The notes beneath the pieces are model-generated. The model did no database searches. It was not told where the DNA came from and saw only the letters and a list, made by a program, of their open reading frames with translations. Position numbers and translations under genes: made by a program. DNA of 14,060 nt from Ovoidimarina sp050299695 (GTDB lineage Bacteria; Pseudomonadota; Alphaproteobacteria; Rhodobacterales; Rhodobacteraceae). The stretch is from assembly GCA_050299695.1 (NCBI GenBank), contig JBNKWI010000090.1:1-14060 (forward strand), written 5' to 3'. Positions 1-6,448 of the stretch are shown piece after piece (the first letter of the stretch is position 1; each line of letters opens with the position of its first letter).

Positions 1-1
1 C

Positions 2-706
2 CATGACAGCGACGGGCTTTTCGTGGCGCGCGGCAATGGCGAGACGCTGTGGCGGGCGCTGCAGAACCCGGCCAATCTCGCGACCTCGTATTTCGCCGAG
101 CCCGACCTCAGGGGTTTCGGCCTGTTCCAGCGCGACCGCACATTCGCGCATTACGAGGATCCGGGCGCGCGCTACCAGGACCGTCCCTCGGTGCTGGTCG
201 AGCCGATCGGCGACTGGAGTGACGGCGATGTGCGGCTCGTGGAGATCCCGAGCGATCTGGAGGCCAACGACAATATCGTCGCCTATTGGCGGCCGCGCCA
301 CGGGGCGGCGGCGGGCGAGGCGCAGGAATACCGCTACCGGCTGCATTGGGGCATGCTGCCGCCCGATCCCAAGGCGAGCCTCGCCTATGTGGTGGATACC
401 AGGAGCGGCAAGGGCGGCGTCTCGGGCGTGAAGACCGAGACGAACGCGCGCAAGTTCATTGTCGATTTCGCGGGCGGGCTGCTCGCGGGCATGGACGGAT
501 CGGCCGACGTGTCGCCCGTGGTGGTGGCCGAGGGCGGCGAGATCGTCGATCAGGCGCTCTTCAAGGTGCCCGAACTGAACGCTTGGCGGCTCAGCTTCGA
601 CGTGGCGCCCGGGGGCACCGGGCCGGTCGAGCTGATGGCGCATGTGGAAGGCTACGACCAGAGGCTCTCGGAAACATGGCTCTTTCAGTGGAACCCGCGC
701 GCATGA
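2..706 (+). CDS. opgG: OpgG/MdoG periplasmic glucan biosynthesis protein, C-terminal part (5' end outside window)
   Basis: This is the C-terminal 234 residues of a protein needed to build osmoregulated periplasmic glucans; the family acts in the periplasm on the beta-glucan backbone. The reading frame is open from base 2, so the start and signal peptide lie upstream. The visible part begins HDSDGLFVARGNGETLWR and continues through GFGLFQRDR, YEDPGARYQDRPS, LVEIPSDLEANDNIVAYW and ETWLFQW, which match by recall the conserved blocks of the OpgG/OpgD family (E. coli OpgG has DSDGL, GNGE.IWR, NDNIVAYW in the same order). The stop TGA overlaps the ATG of the next gene (ATGA at 703-706), so opgG and opgC are translationally coupled, which supports the glucan assignment. 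OpgD is the only close alternative; the opgC neighbour favours OpgG. Confidence 0.93.
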   Translation, partial: HDSDGLFVARGNGETLWRALQNPANLATSYFAEPDLRGFGLFQRDRTFAHYEDPGARYQDRPSVLVEPIGDWSDGDVRLVEIPSDLEANDNIVAYWRPRHGAAAGEAQEYRYRLHWGMLPPDPKASLAYVVDTRSGKGGVSGVKTETNARKFIVDFAGGLLAGMDGSADVSPVVVAEGGEIVDQALFKVPELNAWRLSFDVAPGGTGPVELMAHVEGYDQRLSETWLFQWNPRA

Positions 707-1893
707 GCACGACCGGCCTCCTGGCGCCCCCGGGGCGCGATCTCAGGCTCGACGTGTTCCGCGGGCTCTGCCTGGTGATGATCTTCATCAACCACGTGCC
801 GGGCACCGCCTGGGAATACATGACGAACCGCAATTTCGGCTTTTCCGACGCGGCCGAGGGCTTCGTCATCATGTCCGGCATCGCGGCGGGGCTGGCCTAT
901 GGCCGGGTGGTGCTGCGCGACGGGATCTTCGCGGGCGCGCTGAAGACCTGGCGGCGGGCTTTCACGCTCTACTGGGTGCATATCACCACCACGGTGATCG
1001 CGCTGGGGATCTCGGCGGCGGCGGCGCGGTTCTTCGGCGTGACCGAGATGATCGAGGCGAACAATGTCGGCATGTTCTACGAGGATCTGACCGGCGTGCT
1101 GATCGGGCTGCCGCTGATGGCGCACCAGATGGGCTATTTCAACATCCTGCCGCTCTATTGCGTGCTGCTTCTCGCGACGCCGGGGTTGATCGCGCTGGCC
1201 GGGCGGTCTCCGGCGCTGCTCGTCGGCGGATCGGTGGCGCTGTGGTTCGTGACCGGGCTGTTCCGGCTGAACATCCCGAACTACCCGACCGAGGGCGGCT
1301 GGTTCTTCAACCCCTTCGCCTGGCAGCTGATCTTCGTGGGCGGGCTGATGACCGGGCTCGCGATGAAGGAGGGGCGGCGCTTCGTGCCGGTGGACCGGCG
1401 GCTCCTCTGGCTGGCGGGGGGGTATCTCCTGTTCTCGCTCGTCTGGGTGAAGGTACCGCCGGTGATGCAGGCGGGGCGCGACGCGCTGCACGTGCTCTAC
1501 GACCTGGGGCTGCCGTTCCACGTGGTGAGTTTCGACAAGACCTTCCTGGCGGTGCCGCGGATGCTGCATGCTTTGTCCCTGCTCTACGTGCTCTCCTGCC
1601 TGCCGCAACTCGTCGGAACCGCGCGTGCGCGTTGGACGGCGCCGCTCGCCCTGATGGGGCGGCAGGCGCTGCCGGTCTTCGCGCTCGGCTCGGTGCTGTC
1701 GATCCTCGGGCAGGCGGTGGAGAAGGGGACGGAGGCGGGCTTCTTCCTCGACACGGCGATCCTCGCGGTGGGGCTGGGGCTGCAGTACCTCTTCGCCCGC
1801 GCCTTCGATTGGCGGGCCGGGCTCGAGAAGCGCGCCGCCCGGCCGTCCCAGCGGCCCGCGCCGCTCACGCTGGTGGCGACACCGGCGGAGTAG
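703..1893 (+). CDS. opgC: OpgC family membrane protein (glucan succinyl/acyl modification)
   Basis: A 396-aa integral membrane protein of the OpgC family, which in alphaproteobacteria transfers acyl (succinyl) substituents onto osmoregulated periplasmic glucans. The N-terminus has the family signature RDLRLDVFRGLCLVMIFINH (residues 12-31), with the Asp17, Arg20 and His31 typical of OpgC/acyltransferase-3-like membrane enzymes, then FSDAAEGFVIMSG. About ten hydrophobic segments follow to residue ~370, ending in a short basic tail. The start at 703 was chosen because it overlaps the opgG stop (ATGA) and gives the signature at the expected distance; the frame is open much further upstream but only as a shadow of opgG. 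It ends 3 bases from the convergent stop of the activator gene, leaving no room for a separate terminator. Its substrate (succinate or another acyl group) is not visible. Confidence 0.9.
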   Translation: MSTTGLLAPPGRDLRLDVFRGLCLVMIFINHVPGTAWEYMTNRNFGFSDAAEGFVIMSGIAAGLAYGRVVLRDGIFAGALKTWRRAFTLYWVHITTTVIALGISAAAARFFGVTEMIEANNVGMFYEDLTGVLIGLPLMAHQMGYFNILPLYCVLLLATPGLIALAGRSPALLVGGSVALWFVTGLFRLNIPNYPTEGGWFFNPFAWQLIFVGGLMTGLAMKEGRRFVPVDRRLLWLAGGYLLFSLVWVKVPPVMQAGRDALHVLYDLGLPFHVVSFDKTFLAVPRMLHALSLLYVLSCLPQLVGTARARWTAPLALMGRQALPVFALGSVLSILGQAVEKGTEAGFFLDTAILAVGLGLQYLFARAFDWRAGLEKRAARPSQRPAPLTLVATPAE

Positions 1894-1896
1894 GAC

Positions 1897-3942
1897 CTAC
1901 CCGCGCCGCCGCCGGCGCCGTCCGCCGTCTCCCGCGCCGCTCTCGCCGCCGGTGTTGAAGCTCACGTCCGGGAGCGTCACCACCGTGCCGAGGATCGGGA
2001 ACGGCTCGACCGCGTTCGGGATCGCGGAGGCGTTGACGAAATGTTCCTGGAAGCGCGGTTCGACCGCGGTTTCCACCTTGCGGATTTCGCGCACCGTCGC
2101 CTCGATCTCGGCCCGCGCCTCGCGGTTCAGGAGCGCGATCCGCGCGCCGGTGCCGGCGGCGTTGCCGGCCGAGACCACTTTGTCGAGCGCGCAATCGGGG
2201 ATCATGCCGAGCACCATGGCGTGCTTGGGCGAGATATGCGCGCCGAAGGCGCCCGCCAGCACCACGCGGTCGACCGTGTCGACGCCACGCTTGTCCATCA
2301 GGAGCCGCGCGCCCGAGTAGAGCGCAGCCTTGGCCATCTGGATCTCGCGGATGTCGCGGTTGGTGACGGTGATGCCGCGGCCGTCTTCGCCCGCCTCGCG
2401 CACCCGGTAGGAAAAGGTCCGCCCGTCGAGGAAGCAGCGGTCGGTGCCGGTCTGCTCGGGCGAGCCGATGAGGCCCGAGGCATCGAGGATCCCGGCCATG
2501 CGCATCTCGGCGACCATCTCGATGATCCCCGAGCCGCAGATGCCGGTGACGCCGGTTTCGGCCACCGCCGCCTCGAACCCGTCCTCGTCCGACCAGAGCT
2601 CGCAGCCGATCACCCGGTAGCGCGGCGCCTTGGTCACCGGGTCGATCTCGACGCGTTCGATGGCGCCGGGCGCGGCGCGCTGGCCGGCGGAGATCTGCGC
2701 GCCTTCGAAGGCGGGGCCGGTGGGTGAGGAGCAGGCGAGGACGCCGCCCGTGCGGTCACCGAGCTGGATCTCGGCATTGGTGCCGACGTCGACGACGAGG
2801 ACGAGGTCCTCGGATTTCTCGGGCGCCTCCGAGAGCGTCACCGCCGCCGCGTCGGCGCCCACATGGCCGGCGATGCAGGGCAGGAGGTAGACCGAGGCCG
2901 CCGGATGCAACGCGAGGCCGAGGTCGCGCGCCCGGATGTTCAGCGCGTCCGACGTGGCGAGCGCGAAGGGCGCCTGGCCGAGCTCGTAGGGGTCGATCCC
3001 GAGGAACAGGTGGTGCATCACCGGGTTGCAGACCACGACGGCGTCGAGGATCTCGGCCGGCACCACACCCGCCTCGGCGGCGATCTCGGCGATCAGCCGG
3101 TTCATCCCCTCGCGCACCGCGCGGGTCATCTCCGCCGCGCCGCCCTCGTTCATCATCGAATAGCTGACCCGGCTCATCAGGTCTTCGCCGAAGCGGATCT
3201 GCGGGTTCATCAGGCCCGAGGAGGCCAGGACCTCGCCGGTGGCGAGGTCGCAGAGATGGCCGGCGATGGTGGTGGAGCCGAGATCCACGGCAAGGCCGGT
3301 CACGCGGCCTTCATGGAAGCCGGGCCAGACCTGGAGGATGCGCGGCACGGCGCCCTCGGCGGCCTGGTGGACCGCGCAGGTCACTTTCCAGCCGCCCTTG
3401 CGCAGCACCGGCTGCAGCCCCTGCAGCACCGCGAAGCCGCAGCGCGCGCCCTTGAGGCCCCATTGCGCCTCGATTGCCTGCGCCAGCCGCTCGGCATCGC
3501 CCGAGGGCTCGTGCATGTCGGGTTCCTCGACCTCGACATAGAGGAGCCGCACCGCCGGGCTCATGACGATCTCGCGCGCCTCGGCGCGCTTGCGGACCAC
3601 CTGTTTGTGCACCTGGCTTTCGGGCGGCACGTCGATCACCACGTCGCCCAGGATCTGCGCCTGGCAGCCGAGCCGGCGGCCGGGCTGGAGGCCGCGCACC
3701 CGGTCGTAGCGGTCCTCGACGGCGTTGCGGCCCGAAAGCGCGCCCTCGGCGACGGTCACGCCGTGCTTGGGAAAGGCGCCAACGCCCGGCGAAACCTGGC
3801 ATTTCGAGCAGATTCCGCGGCCGCCGCAGACCGAATCGAGGTCCACGCCGAGCTGGCGCGCCGCCGTCAGTACAGGCGTGCCGAGTGCCACCCGCCCGCG
3901 TTTCCCGGAAGGGGTGAAGATCACCAGCGCGTCATCCGCCAT
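1897..3942 (-). CDS. 2Fe-2S ferredoxin / ASKHA-domain protein, corrinoid activation (RACo-like, DUF4445)
   Basis: A 681-aa protein with two parts. Residues ~5-110 form a plant-type 2Fe-2S ferredoxin domain with cysteines 39, 45, 48 and 93 (SVCGGRGICSKC and LGCQAQ). From ~215 it is an ASKHA-fold ATPase: phosphate loop 1 GLAVDLGSTTIAGHL (216-230), second loop VVDVGTNAEI (383-392), then TGICGSGIIEMVAEM and VVLAGAFGAH. Known members (RACo, RamA relatives) use ATP and an electron from the Fe-S cluster to return oxidised Co(II) corrinoid to Co(I). The methyl-THF methyltransferase and MTHFR 0.5-5 kb away support the same role here, probably for a corrinoid protein encoded elsewhere. The ATG at 3942 has GGAG about nine bases upstream. 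The extreme C-terminus is GAGDGGRRRRRRG, an Arg-rich tail not needed for either domain. Sits divergently from the small membrane gene and convergently to opgC. Confidence 0.88.
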   Translation of the reverse strand: MADDALVIFTPSGKRGRVALGTPVLTAARQLGVDLDSVCGGRGICSKCQVSPGVGAFPKHGVTVAEGALSGRNAVEDRYDRVRGLQPGRRLGCQAQILGDVVIDVPPESQVHKQVVRKRAEAREIVMSPAVRLLYVEVEEPDMHEPSGDAERLAQAIEAQWGLKGARCGFAVLQGLQPVLRKGGWKVTCAVHQAAEGAVPRILQVWPGFHEGRVTGLAVDLGSTTIAGHLCDLATGEVLASSGLMNPQIRFGEDLMSRVSYSMMNEGGAAEMTRAVREGMNRLIAEIAAEAGVVPAEILDAVVVCNPVMHHLFLGIDPYELGQAPFALATSDALNIRARDLGLALHPAASVYLLPCIAGHVGADAAAVTLSEAPEKSEDLVLVVDVGTNAEIQLGDRTGGVLACSSPTGPAFEGAQISAGQRAAPGAIERVEIDPVTKAPRYRVIGCELWSDEDGFEAAVAETGVTGICGSGIIEMVAEMRMAGILDASGLIGSPEQTGTDRCFLDGRTFSYRVREAGEDGRGITVTNRDIREIQMAKAALYSGARLLMDKRGVDTVDRVVLAGAFGAHISPKHAMVLGMIPDCALDKVVSAGNAAGTGARIALLNREARAEIEATVREIRKVETAVEPRFQEHFVNASAIPNAVEPFPILGTVVTLPDVSFNTGGESGAGDGGRRRRRRG

Positions 3943-4002
3943 GCTGTTGCTCCGAAGCTACGTCTGCCGCCTTGATATCCGTTTCCTGCCGATGGTGAAG
4001 CC

Positions 4003-4014
4003 GTGCCGCGGCAC
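4003..4014. repeat. 12-bp perfect palindrome in a divergent intergenic region
   Basis: GTGCCGCGGCAC is self-complementary over 12 bases and lies in the 165-bp gap between the leftward activator gene (start 3942) and the rightward small membrane gene (start 4108). It could be an operator, but a GC-only palindrome of this size is not rare in such DNA. I see no convincing -35/-10 pair around it. Confidence 0.3.
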
Positions 4015-4107
4015 AAATTCGCTCATCCGCGTCATCCCGCCCGGCGGACGTTGCAGCTGGCCGCGCCAGGGGCCATCCGGGTGCCGACCCCAGCTGTGTT
4101 TCTGAAC

Positions 4108-4368
4108 ATGTCCGCACAGATCATTCTCCTCGTCCCCATCCTTTATGTGGCATTGCAATGGGCCGCGCTCCACAAGATGCGCGATGGCTGGCATATCGCC
4201 GCGCTGCTGCCCGCCGTGCTGATGGGCGTGGCGCTCCTGTTCATGGTGGTCGGACTTCTGGCCAGCGCCGATCTCGCGCTTCTGGCGCTGATGATCGGGC
4301 TTCCCATGGCCACGGCCTATCTCATGATCCTTTGGCCGCTGCACCTGGTGCTGGGCCGGAACGGATAG
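4108..4368 (+). CDS. small three-helix membrane protein, function unknown
   Basis: An 86-aa hydrophobic protein beginning MSAQIILLVPILYVALQW. Three likely membrane helices lie at about residues 3-20, 28-51 and 55-80, separated by the short charged loop HKMRDGWH and a tight turn ASAD; it ends LGRNG. I do not recognise a family. The frame is open further upstream to 4003, but that part reads as low-quality Pro/Arg-rich sequence, so the ATG at 4108 is preferred; GTG at 4096 is an alternative. No clear Shine-Dalgarno sequence precedes either, which lowers confidence in the exact start. It stands alone on the plus strand between two leftward genes and is followed by a strong stem-loop. The composition is that of a real membrane protein, not an antisense shadow, since nothing is coded opposite. 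Confidence 0.62.
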   Translation: MSAQIILLVPILYVALQWAALHKMRDGWHIAALLPAVLMGVALLFMVVGLLASADLALLALMIGLPMATAYLMILWPLHLVLGRNG

Positions 4369-4377
4369 GCGGGCAGG

Positions 4378-4412
4378 GCGGGCGGGCCACCGTGGCCCGT
4401 CCCGCATCGTTT
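4378..4412. terminator. strong stem-loop between convergent genes, likely bidirectional terminator
   Basis: Left arm 4378-4390 (GCGGGCGGGCCAC) pairs with right arm 4392-4399 plus 4401-4405 (GTGGCCCG, bulged T, CCCGC), a 13-bp GC-rich stem with one bulge. The apex must open a few pairs to form a loop. On the plus strand it is followed after four bases by TTT. It fills the 53-bp gap between the stop of the small membrane gene (4368) and the stop of the methyltransferase gene (4422), the expected place for a shared terminator. Confidence 0.6.
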
Positions 4413-4421
4413 CTCCGCCGG

Positions 4422-5585
4422 TCAGGCCCGGCGACGGCGGCGTTCGCCGCGGCCGCCACGACCGCCGGCACCTGCGCCGGCCGCGGGCTTGTTGAGCCGG
4501 ATCCAGGTGCCGCCCGAGGGATCGTGGTTCAGGAGGAAATCCGCAGCGCGGATCGACAGGGTCTCCTCCGAGGTCACGCCGATCTTGGGGCCGAGCCCGA
4601 GCATGGGCCCGAGCTTCGCCAGATCGGCCTCCTCGGGCAGTTCGATGCCGAGCGCGGCGAGGCGGGCAACGCGCTCCTGCACCAGATCGACGGAAGTGCT
4701 GAGCCCCAGGAGCGGCCCGAGCGCGCCGAGATCGACATCGTCGGGCACCGAGAAGCCCAGCGCCTTCAGCTCGTCCACACGGTCCGAGACGTTCTTTTTG
4801 GTCGCGGGCATCGCGACGGGGTTCATGATCGCCGAGGTCATGCCGTGCGAGGCCGCCATCGCGAGGAAGGCGTTGTTGATGCCGTGCCGGTTCGGCAGGC
4901 CGAAGGAGATGTTCGAGGCGCCGCAGGTGGTGTTGACGCCCAGTTCCTCGCGCAGTCGGCGGACCAGGGTGAAGACCTGCTGCCCGGCGGTCGCCATGGC
5001 GCCGATCGGCATCACCAGCGGGTCGACCACGATGTCATGGGCCGGAATGCCGAAATCGGCGGCGCGGTGGACGATCTTCTTGGCCACCTCGAAGCGGACT
5101 TCGGGGTCTTCCGAAATGCCGGTGTCGTCGTTCGAGATCGCGACCACGGGCACGTTGTACTTCTTGACCAGCGGCAGCACGAGTTCGAGCCGCTCCTCCT
5201 CGCCGGTGACCGAGTTCAGGAGCGGCCGCCCGTTCGCGGTTTCGAGCCCCGCTTCGAGCGCGCCGGGCACCGAGCTGTCGATGCAGAGCGGCACGTCGAC
5301 CAGCTCCTGCACGAGTTCGACGACCTTGCGCATCAGGGGCGGCTCGGTCTCGTTCGGGTTGGGATTCGAGTTGTAGACCACGCCGGCGTTGATATCGAGC
5401 ACCTGGGCGCCGCAGGCGACCTGCTCGAGCGCGTCCTTCTCGACGGTCGAGAAGTTGCCGGCCTCGAGCTCGCCGGCGAGCTTCTTGCGGCCCGTGGGGT
5501 TGATCCGCTCGCCGATCACGCAGAACGGCTCGTCGAAGCCGATCACGACGGTCTTGGATTTCGATTCTAGGACGGTACGGGTCAT
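4422..5585 (-). CDS. methyltetrahydrofolate:corrinoid methyltransferase (pterin-binding domain protein)
   Basis: A 387-aa cytoplasmic protein whose residues ~15-265 form a pterin-binding TIM barrel. Diagnostic pieces are CVIGERINPTGRKKL (22-36), ACGAQVLDINAG (57-68), PLCIDSS (99-105), NSVTGEEE (124-131), VVDPLVMPIG (186-195) and CGASNISFGLPNRHGIN (221-237), the last a hallmark of MeTr and of the MetH folate module. The family moves a methyl group between 5-methyl-THF and the cobalt of a separate corrinoid protein. There is no cobalamin-binding DxHxxG motif, so the corrinoid partner is another gene. Beyond ~265 there is an extension holding two copies of a 27-residue unit and a Gly/Arg tail ending GERRRRRA. 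The ATG at 5585 has GAGAGG upstream. It is last in a leftward cluster with MTHFR, which would make or use the same methyl-THF. Confidence 0.9.
   Translation of the reverse strand: MTRTVLESKSKTVVIGFDEPFCVIGERINPTGRKKLAGELEAGNFSTVEKDALEQVACGAQVLDINAGVVYNSNPNPNETEPPLMRKVVELVQELVDVPLCIDSSVPGALEAGLETANGRPLLNSVTGEEERLELVLPLVKKYNVPVVAISNDDTGISEDPEVRFEVAKKIVHRAADFGIPAHDIVVDPLVMPIGAMATAGQQVFTLVRRLREELGVNTTCGASNISFGLPNRHGINNAFLAMAASHGMTSAIMNPVAMPATKKNVSDRVDELKALGFSVPDDVDLGALGPLLGLSTSVDLVQERVARLAALGIELPEEADLAKLGPMLGLGPKIGVTSEETLSIRAADFLLNHDPSGGTWIRLNKPAAGAGAGGRGGRGERRRRRA
4590..4778 (-). repeat. intragenic tandem duplication in the methyltransferase C-terminal extension
   Basis: Residues 270-296 and 306-332 of the methyltransferase align without gaps at a 36-residue offset. 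Shared positions include V..L.ALG, a Pro followed by two acidic residues, DL..LGP.LGL. About half of 27 positions are identical and several others are conservative (LLGL/MLGL, DD/EE). Genomic copies are 4698-4778 and 4590-4670. Confidence 0.75.
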
Positions 5586-5710
5586 CAGGCGAGGCCTCTC
5601 TGTGGAGCGGGGACGGGATCGGCCCCTGGCGTGTCTCGGCCACGTGATCGGTCGATTCCGACGCCCTGTCCGGGCGTAAAGCGACGTTGCGCGCGACGGA
5701 AGAGACTCAT
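5585..5710 (-). CDS. possible 41-aa leader ORF upstream of the methyltransferase
   Basis: An ATG at 5710 opens a 41-codon frame beginning MSLFRRAQRRFTPGQGV and ending PQRGLA, rich in Arg, Pro and Gly. Its TGA overlaps the methyltransferase ATG as TGATG, an arrangement typical of translational coupling. A GGCGGA stretch about seven bases upstream could be a ribosome site. It lies in the 196-bp gap between the HAD gene and the methyltransferase gene, in an otherwise same-strand cluster. I recognise no family, and in DNA this GC-rich a 41-codon open frame can occur by chance. It may instead be untranslated leader. Confidence 0.25.
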   Translation of the reverse strand: MSLFRRAQRRFTPGQGVGIDRSRGRDTPGADPVPAPQRGLA

Positions 5711-5718
5711 AGGGGGTT

Positions 5719-5741
5719 CCGCCCCGTCGGGCGAGGGGCGG
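5719..5741. repeat. GC-rich hairpin in the methyltransferase leader
   Basis: CCGCCCC (5719-5725) and GGGGCGG (5735-5741) are perfect complements with a 9-base loop. The hairpin lies 41 bases past the HAD stop codon in the direction of transcription and just ahead of the 41-aa ORF. No T-run follows on the minus strand, so it is not a standard intrinsic terminator; it could slow or protect the transcript between the two genes. Confidence 0.35.
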
Positions 5742-5781
5742 GCGGATGAAAACTTCTCAAGAAGGTCATGAACCGGCCGGG

Positions 5782-6444
5782 TCACGCGGCGGCGCGGGAC
5801 AGGCCGTCGAGATGGGGCATGAGGCCCGGGTCGGCGAAATCGGCGAGCGTGTCGGCGGCGCCCGCGGCGGTGAGCGCGTCGTGGCTCAGGCTGGAGCGGA
5901 GGCCGAGGGTGCGGATCCCGGCGGCGCGGGCGGCGGCGAGGCCCGAGGGGCTGTCCTCGAAGGCGAGGGCGCGCTCGGGGGCGAGGCCGAAATGCGCGAG
6001 CGCGGCGAGATAGGGGGCGGGATCGGGCTTGCCGGCGGCGCATTCCTCGCCGACGACCACCGCGTCGAAGGCGGCGCCGAGGCCGAGGGCGGCGAGCATC
6101 GCGTCGGCGTTGAGCCGGGGCGCGTTGGTAACGACGGCCAGGCCCCATCCCGCCGCGCGGGCCCGGGCGATCAGTTCGGCCGCACCGCGCACGGGCGGCA
6201 CCGCGGCGCCGAGGACGGCGCGGAACCGCGCTTCCTTCTCGAGGTGCAGCGCCCAGGCATCCTCGCCGGGCATGTGCTCGGCGAAGATGTCGGTGTTGTG
6301 GCGGCCGTGGATGCGGTCGACATAGAACGCTTCGTCGATCTCCCGGCCGCGTTCGGCGAAGAGCTCGATGAAGATCCGCGCATGCAACGGGTCGCTGTCG
6401 ATCAGCGTCCCGTCGAGGTCGAAGAACAGCGCGGCCCGCGCCAT
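5782..6444 (-). CDS. HAD-superfamily hydrolase, subfamily IA phosphatase/phosphoglycolate-phosphatase-like
   Basis: A 220-aa protein with all four HAD motifs: FFDLDGT (7-13; nucleophile Asp9, acid/base Asp11), VVTNAP (104-109), the Lys of AAGKPDP (Lys139) and FEDSPSG (162-168; Asp164). The helical cap at about 15-85 is the type-1 cap of beta-phosphoglucomutase and phosphoglycolate phosphatase relatives. It probably removes phosphate from a small metabolite; the substrate cannot be read from sequence. I chose ATG 6444 because it puts DLDGT at the usual position 9 and lies four bases past the MTHFR stop; the frame is open to 6507 but that part overlaps MTHFR. The tight spacing implies co-transcription with MTHFR. 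A 196-bp gap separates it from the methyltransferase. Confidence 0.88.
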   Translation of the reverse strand: MARAALFFDLDGTLIDSDPLHARIFIELFAERGREIDEAFYVDRIHGRHNTDIFAEHMPGEDAWALHLEKEARFRAVLGAAVPPVRGAAELIARARAAGWGLAVVTNAPRLNADAMLAALGLGAAFDAVVVGEECAAGKPDPAPYLAALAHFGLAPERALAFEDSPSGLAAARAAGIRTLGLRSSLSHDALTAAGAADTLADFADPGLMPHLDGLSRAAA

Positions 6445-6448
6445 CCGG

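Noticed and set aside
2863..3975. Long plus-strand open frame (370 codons) opposite the activator gene
   Set aside because: High-GC antisense shadow: His/Arg/Gly/Ala-rich, no recognisable domain, and fully covered by a gene with clear Fe-S and ASKHA motifs.
4158..5570. 470-codon plus-strand open frame opposite the methyltransferase
   Set aside because: Mirror of a well-supported pterin-domain gene; composition dominated by Arg, Gly, Asp, His with no fold signature, and it runs through the stop of the small membrane gene in another frame.
5749..5766. Terminator after the HAD gene (GAAG/CTTC hairpin with TTTT)
   Set aside because: The minus strand shows only a 4-bp stem (CTTC-TTGA-GAAG) before TTTT, too weak to call.
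5586..5781. Cobalamin or SAM riboswitch ahead of the methyltransferase
   Set aside because: I looked for the B12-box and the usual cobalamin riboswitch core and for a SAM-type aptamer and did not see them; the gap is also short for a full cobalamin riboswitch. A covariance-model search would settle it.
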